From assembly GCA_030643515.1 (NCBI GenBank), contig DAOWLH010000090.1:1-10045 (forward strand): 10,045 nucleotides of DNA, read 5' to 3'. The stretch comes from Dehalococcoidia bacterium. GTDB lineage: Bacteria; Chloroflexota; Dehalococcoidia; Dehalococcoidales; DAOWLH01. Position 1 is the stretch's first letter, and each line of letters starts with the position of its first letter. Of this stretch, positions 6,624-10,045 are shown one piece after another. Below the pieces are notes generated by a model, which did no database searches, was not told the origin of the DNA, and worked only from the letters and a program-made list of their open reading frames with translations. The position numbers and the translations under genes were made by a program.

Positions 6624-7461
6624 GCAAGGGATTCCGAGGCAAATCAGTAAATGGATGTGCCACAAGCTGGAGTGCCTTGCCGATTTTCTTACAGTATATA
6701 CCGAAAAAGATAGCAGCCGCTACTATTTAGAGCTGTTTGCCGGCTGCGGTAGCTGCACCTGCCGGGGGACTGACTGTGTCGTTGATGGCTCGGAGCTCCG
6801 GGCGCTGAAGGCAAAGAGCCGCTTTTCCAAATGTATATTTATCGTCAGGGAGTCTCCGGATGCCGAAAATCTGGCGCGGCTGACCAAATCGTATGCTGAC
6901 GGTACTATTATCACCGGCAACTGTATCAACGAGGAGGTGCTGCGCCGTGCTTTTAACATTATTCCACGCTCGGCGGCCAGCCTTGCTCTGATTGACCCGA
7001 TGGGATACACGCGGCTGCGCTGGTCAACAGTCAGGAAGCTGGCCCGGCACGGCAGCGATTGGCAAGGGCATAAGATGGACCTCTTGCTAATCTTCCCGCT
7101 GGAGATGGCGCTCCTCAGAAACCTCACCCGTGCCGAATGTGAAGCTTCTATTAACCGGTTGTATGGCAACCGGAAGTGGCAACAGGTCCGACAGAAGAGG
7201 CTGGAAGAAAAAATAAGCCATGACCAGGCCAGGAGAGAGCTGGTCGCTCTGTTTAAGAACGGGCTTAAAAGCCTCGGGTATCGATTTGTTAGTGATATCA
7301 GACCTGCCCGGTTCTCCAATCCGCCCTATTATCATGTCATCTGGGCCAGTGACACCGCCAGCAGGCTACAGGAGCTTACCGAAATCTGGGAGAAGCCAAG
7401 GTATCTGCCCTGCGAGCTGTTTCATGGTGAGGGGGAGAGAGCAAGCATAAATGAGAAATAA
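6616..7461 (+). CDS. tcmP: Three-Cys-motif partner (TcmP)-like protein
   Basis: A 281-residue soluble protein. The layout fits the TcmP family: an N-terminal helix with W..HKLECLADFL at about 13-25, the Rossmann-like motif YYLELFAGCGSCTCRG at 36-51 followed by VVDGSELRAL, an acidic-turn segment (IFIVRESPD) where relatives have a methyltransferase-like acidic residue, GNCINEEVL at 101-109, LALIDPMGYTRLRWSTVRKL at 123-142 and DLLLIFPLEMALLRNL at 155-170. TcmP proteins have no established activity; the fold suggests a relative of SAM-dependent methyltransferases. They are usually encoded beside a three-Cys-motif protein, which is absent here. Unusually cysteine-rich near the motif (C44, C47, C49, C54), which could bind metal. 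The start codon overlaps the eno stop (ATGAATGA) and the 3' end overlaps the next gene by 11 nt, so translation is probably coupled on both sides. Confidence 0.75.
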   Translation: MNEQGIPRQISKWMCHKLECLADFLTVYTEKDSSRYYLELFAGCGSCTCRGTDCVVDGSELRALKAKSRFSKCIFIVRESPDAENLARLTKSYADGTIITGNCINEEVLRRAFNIIPRSAASLALIDPMGYTRLRWSTVRKLARHGSDWQGHKMDLLLIFPLEMALLRNLTRAECEASINRLYGNRKWQQVRQKRLEEKISHDQARRELVALFKNGLKSLGYRFVSDIRPARFSNPPYYHVIWASDTASRLQELTEIWEKPRYLPCELFHGEGERASINEK

Positions 7462-8479
7462 AATCGGTATCACCACCACCGTTCCGGTAGAGGTCTTGCT
7501 GGCGGCCGGCTACCAGCCGGTTGACCTGAACAATCTGTTCATATATGACCCCAGCCCGGGGCGGCTGGTCACCGTCGCCGAGAGGGCCGGTTTCCCCCTG
7601 AACTGCTGCACCTGGATCAAGGGCATCTACGGGGTGTGCCAGCAATCTGATATTGACACCGTTATCTGTGTTACCGGCGGAGACTGCTCCAATACCCGGA
7701 TGTTGATGGAGGTGCTGAGGCTCAAAGGGATAAAGGCCATACCATTTGCCTACCCGGACGAACCGGATGTTGACAAAGTATATCTTGCGCTTGAGGATCT
7801 GGCCGGAAGGCTGGGTACGACACTTGCGGCCGCCAGTAGAGTCAGAGATGAGCTTGCACCCTGCCGCCATCTGGCCTGCCAGCTTGACCGGTTGACCTGG
7901 CAGCAGGGACTTGTAAGCGGCCTGGAAAATCATCTGTGGCTGGTGTCGGCCTCCGATTTCAATCAAGACTGGCAAAAATATCGTAACCAGCTGCAGGAAC
8001 TTATAACCAGTTGCCAGCAGCGTATCCCCTATCCGGAGGATATGCTCCGGTTGGCCTACATCGGGGTGCCCTCGGTCTACGGGCGGGACCTCTATCGTTA
8101 TGTGGAAAGGAATGGTGCCCGTGTGGTCTTCAATGAAATTCAACGACAGTTCGCCATGCCGGAACCAGGCGATTCTCTGGCCGAGCAGTATGCCAACTAT
8201 ACCTACCCCTACTCAATACACCAGCGGCTGAAGGACATTGCCGCCGAGCTTAACCGGCGCCGCATTGACGGGGTTATCCACTATGTTCAGGCTTTCTGTC
8301 ATCGGGGCATTGGCGACATCATTTTTCGGGACGCCCTGAAATTGCCCATGCTGACTCTAGAGGGGAACGATGACTTCTATGTGAATCCTCATGTCAAGAC
8401 GCGCATTGAAGCCTTTATTGATATGATAAAACGCGGGAAGAAGGGGTTAAGATACTCCGGACAGGCGCTTAAGAAGTAA
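7451..8479 (+). CDS. 2-hydroxyacyl-CoA dehydratase D-component family protein (HgdB/FldC-like), stand-alone
   Basis: A 342-residue protein of the HgdB/COG1775 family, whose members hold a [4Fe-4S] or double-cubane cluster and take part in radical, ATP-activated reductions such as dehydration of 2-hydroxyacyl-CoAs. It starts with the typical KIGITTTVPVEVLLAAGYQPVDLNN. Three cysteines sit at the expected cluster-ligand positions: C53 in NCCTWIKG, C79 in GGDCSNTRM and C283 in QAFCHRGIGDI. The C-terminal TRIEAFIDMI is also characteristic. No partner alpha subunit (HgdA) or ATPase activator (HgdC) is nearby, so this is a solitary member of unknown substrate; a double-cubane protein is an alternative. 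The ATG at 7451 lies inside the end of tcmP; a purine-rich GGGAG is 13 nt upstream. gap follows after 16 nt. Confidence 0.82.
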   Translation: MRNKIGITTTVPVEVLLAAGYQPVDLNNLFIYDPSPGRLVTVAERAGFPLNCCTWIKGIYGVCQQSDIDTVICVTGGDCSNTRMLMEVLRLKGIKAIPFAYPDEPDVDKVYLALEDLAGRLGTTLAAASRVRDELAPCRHLACQLDRLTWQQGLVSGLENHLWLVSASDFNQDWQKYRNQLQELITSCQQRIPYPEDMLRLAYIGVPSVYGRDLYRYVERNGARVVFNEIQRQFAMPEPGDSLAEQYANYTYPYSIHQRLKDIAAELNRRRIDGVIHYVQAFCHRGIGDIIFRDALKLPMLTLEGNDDFYVNPHVKTRIEAFIDMIKRGKKGLRYSGQALKK

Positions 8480-8482
8480 ACC

Positions 8483-8490
8483 GAGGAGGT
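8483..8490 (+). promoter_or_regulatory. Strong Shine-Dalgarno of gap, deciding a GTG start
   Basis: GAGGAGGT (continuing into G at 8491) is almost fully complementary to the anti-Shine-Dalgarno and ends 5 nt before the GTG at 8496. It fixes that GTG as the start and suggests high translation of gap relative to the coupled genes upstream. Confidence 0.85.
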
Positions 8491-8495
8491 GTCAA

Positions 8496-9509
8496 GTGAA
8501 GACCAGAATTGGAATAAACGGCTTCGGCCGTGTTGGCCGGCTGACCCTGAGGACGGTCAACCAGTACCATAGGGATGAGCTCGAGGTGGTGGCTGTCAAT
8601 GACCTGGCTGATGCCAGAACAAATGCCCACCTCTTTAAATGGGACAGCACCTACGGAGTCTACGCCGGTGCTGTGGATGCCGGCGAGGATGTCATTGTGG
8701 TTGATGGCTTTGAAATCAAGGTGCTCCAGGAGCGTGAGCCGGGCCGCATCCCCTGGCGGGATTACGGGGTGGATATTGTTATAGAGAGCACCGGAATATT
8801 TACCGATGCTAACAAGGCGGCCGCTCACCGGGAAGGTGGCGCCAGCAAGGTGATTATCTCAGCCCCGGCCAGGAATGAAGACATAACCATCGTCCTCGGC
8901 GTTAATGAGGATAAGTATGAGCCGAAAAAACATCACGTTATTTCCAACGCTTCCTGCACCACCAACGGCCTGGCGCCAGTGGCCAAAGTACTGAATGAGC
9001 ACTTTGGTATAAGGAGGGGCTTGATGACCACCGTCCACGCTTACACCAATGACCAGAGGCTCCAGGATATGTTCCACCGTGACCTGCGTCGGGCCAGGGC
9101 GGCAGCAGAAAACCTGGTGCCTACTTCAACCGGTGCCGCCTACGCAATAGGCTGCGTCATGCCGGAGCTTGAAGGTAAGCTGCACGGCCTGGCCTTAAGA
9201 GTGCCGCTGGCCACAGTCTCCCTTGTAGACCTGGTCGTTGAGCTGGAAAAGGGTGCCACCTGTGATGAACTTAACACGGCCTTTCAGCGGGCTGCTGACG
9301 GCCCGATGGCGAAAATTATGGAGTACTGCCAGGAACCTCTGGTCAGCAGTGATTTTAAGGGTAACCCGGCTAGCTCTATTGTTGATGGACTCAGTACCAT
9401 GGTTATCGGCGGTAATATGGCGAAAGTACTTGCCTGGTACGACAATGAGTGGGCCTATTGCTGCCGCCTGGCTGACCTGGCTCTATATGTTGCCGGCAAG
9501 GGTTTGTGA
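8496..9509 (+). CDS. gap: Type I glyceraldehyde-3-phosphate dehydrogenase
   Basis: A 337-residue phosphorylating GAPDH that interconverts glyceraldehyde 3-phosphate and 1,3-bisphosphoglycerate with NAD(P). The nucleotide-binding loop is INGFGRVGR at 7-15, with the acidic D36 in VAVNDL favouring NAD. The catalytic C154 is in SNASCTTN and the paired H181 in TTVHAYTNDQ; also present are DLRRARAAAENLVPTSTGAA at 196-215 and the C-terminal WYDNEWAY at 314-321. In the loop after NDQ the common Leu-Pro of NAD-specific enzymes reads Met-Phe (M192, F193), and RVPTPTVS reads RVPLATVS. These may affect cofactor preference. GTG start with an excellent Shine-Dalgarno. It is the last gene of the SLOG-eno-tcmP-hgdB-gap cluster, pairing two reversible glycolytic steps. 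Confidence 0.97.
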   Translation: MKTRIGINGFGRVGRLTLRTVNQYHRDELEVVAVNDLADARTNAHLFKWDSTYGVYAGAVDAGEDVIVVDGFEIKVLQEREPGRIPWRDYGVDIVIESTGIFTDANKAAAHREGGASKVIISAPARNEDITIVLGVNEDKYEPKKHHVISNASCTTNGLAPVAKVLNEHFGIRRGLMTTVHAYTNDQRLQDMFHRDLRRARAAAENLVPTSTGAAYAIGCVMPELEGKLHGLALRVPLATVSLVDLVVELEKGATCDELNTAFQRAADGPMAKIMEYCQEPLVSSDFKGNPASSIVDGLSTMVIGGNMAKVLAWYDNEWAYCCRLADLALYVAGKGL

Positions 9510-9514
9510 TGATG

Positions 9515-9543
9515 TTGACATTGCAGGTCAGGTGTAGTTAAAT
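9515..9543 (+). promoter_or_regulatory. Promoter upstream of the tubulin/FtsZ-like gene
   Basis: A perfect TTGACA (9515-9520) is followed after 17 nt by TTAAAT (9538-9543, four of six). The start site would be near 9550, giving a leader of about 30 nt that carries a Shine-Dalgarno. The gene therefore need not depend on read-through from gap. The rest of the 71-bp gap shows no rho-independent terminator. Confidence 0.6.
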
Positions 9544-9569
9544 AAACTGGCTCTTCGCTAAAATAACAT

Positions 9570-9575
9570 GGAGGT
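9570..9575 (+). promoter_or_regulatory. Shine-Dalgarno of the tubulin/FtsZ-like gene
   Basis: GGAGGT ends 5 nt before the ATG at 9581 and supports that start over the nearby out-of-frame ATG at 9568. Confidence 0.8.
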
Positions 9576-9580
9576 AGAAA

Positions 9581-10045
9581 ATGAAGCTAGTAGTTATTGG
9601 TTTTGGCCAGTGTGGTAGCCGGATTGCCGACGAGTTTGCCCGGTTGAACAGGAGAGCGCGAGGCCGCCGGGGGACTGAGATAACTCCGGGAGTTTTTGCT
9701 GTTAACACCGATGCCGCTGATCTGACAGGGCTATCAACCATAAAGACCGATTATCAGCACCGCATACTTATCGGCGGGCGAAAGACCGGAGGTCATGGTG
9801 TTGGCAAGATAAACGAGCTGGGCGCTGAGGTAGCCCGCGAAGATGCCGACAAGGTAGTTGATGCGCTGAGGTCGACCAAGCGTTTTTACGAGACAGATGG
9901 TTTCCTGCTTATTGCCGGCGCCGCCGGTGGCACCGGTTCGGGTTCGATACCGATTATGGCGCATCATATCAAGGAGCGCTACACTGACAAGCCGGTCTAT
10001 GCCCTGGTTGTCCTTCCCTTTGAGCACGAGGAAGAAAACGAGGAA
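9581..10045 (+). CDS. Tubulin/FtsZ-superfamily GTPase, CetZ-like, 5' part only
   Basis: An open frame of 155 codons that runs off the right edge. It begins MKLVVIGFGQCGSRIADEF, the T1 nucleotide-binding loop of the superfamily without the long N-terminal extension of cell-division FtsZ. Then come VFAVNTDAADL at 38-48, RKTGGHGVGKINELG at 67-81 (equivalent to the T3 region) and the tubulin signature GAAGGTGSGS at 113-122 (the T4 loop, which contacts GTP phosphates). The strand after it reads KPVYALVVLPFEHEEE, closer to CetZ-type proteins than to the VVTKPF of FtsZ. It probably polymerises with GTP, but a cell-shape, division or other cytoskeletal role cannot be told from this part, and the catalytic T7 loop lies outside the window. 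It has its own promoter and Shine-Dalgarno. Confidence 0.85.
   Translation, partial: MKLVVIGFGQCGSRIADEFARLNRRARGRRGTEITPGVFAVNTDAADLTGLSTIKTDYQHRILIGGRKTGGHGVGKINELGAEVAREDADKVVDALRSTKRFYETDGFLLIAGAAGGTGSGSIPIMAHHIKERYTDKPVYALVVLPFEHEEENEE

Noticed and set aside
5994..6665. A 223-codon open frame on the minus strand opposite eno
   Set aside because: It lies antisense to a clearly intact enolase, has no recognisable motif and no Shine-Dalgarno; long antisense frames are common opposite GC-rich genes with strong codon bias.
6723..7319. A 198-codon open frame opposite tcmP
   Set aside because: The serine- and arginine-rich composition is typical of a reverse-strand shadow, and the plus-strand TcmP frame has family motifs and coupling overlaps.
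7376..8143. A 255-codon open frame on the minus strand opposite the HgdB-like gene
   Set aside because: It overlaps a well-supported gene and contains no family-like pattern; treated as a shadow of the real reading frame.
9516..9530. Short inverted repeat TGAC/GTCA over the -35 of the tubulin-like gene
   Set aside because: Four-base arms with a 7-nt gap are expected by chance; not enough to call an operator.
9568..9618. Upstream ATG at 9568 starting a 16-codon frame overlapping the tubulin-like gene
   Set aside because: It is out of frame, overlaps the Shine-Dalgarno itself and has no ribosome binding site; probably chance.
1..10045. tRNA, rRNA, CRISPR, insertion sequences, riboswitches
   Set aside because: Nearly all bases are covered by recognisable genes, and the gaps (71 bp at most) are too short or show no such structure.

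Overview
This window looks like a chromosomal segment from a member of the Chloroflexota, most likely class Dehalococcoidia or a related uncultured anaerobic lineage. That placement is an inference from gene content: a stand-alone HgdB-type 2-hydroxyacyl-CoA dehydratase subunit, a TcmP-like protein, a DUF1015 protein and a CetZ-like tubulin homologue sit among housekeeping genes, with moderately high GC and GTG starts. No rRNA, tRNA, insertion sequence, phage gene or CRISPR array is visible. Almost every base is coding.

Layout. Bases 1-104 are the 3' end of a plus-strand gene that looks like serA (the C-terminal ACT domain of 3-phosphoglycerate dehydrogenase), followed by pdxT (161-778), the glutaminase subunit of PLP synthase. 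pdxT converges on, and overlaps by 17 bp, a minus-strand pair transcribed from the right: ligA (4134-2083), then a DUF1015 gene (2066-762). A short divergent promoter region (about 4135-4198) separates ligA from pth (peptidyl-tRNA hydrolase), which reads rightward. A second, very good promoter directly behind pth starts a compact plus-strand cluster: a TIGR00725/SLOG nucleotide-binding protein, eno (enolase), a TcmP-like protein, an HgdB-like Fe-S protein and gap (GAPDH). Gaps there are 16 bp or less, or the genes overlap, so one transcript is likely. A third promoter in the 71-bp gap after gap precedes a tubulin/FtsZ-superfamily GTPase that runs off the right edge.

How the parts relate. eno and gap are two reversible steps of central glycolysis/gluconeogenesis, and serA draws on the same 3-phosphoglycerate pool. 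The uncharacterised tcmP-hgdB pair is wedged between eno and gap with translational-coupling overlaps, which is the most suggestive uncharacterised arrangement here. Three genes (ligA, pth, the SLOG gene) have -10 boxes ending only 6-9 nt before the start codon and no Shine-Dalgarno sequence, so they are probably transcribed as leaderless mRNAs. DUF1015, gap and the tubulin homologue instead carry clear Shine-Dalgarno sequences. A 20-bp near-perfect palindrome sits inside the pth promoter and abuts the ligA promoter, and is a candidate operator.
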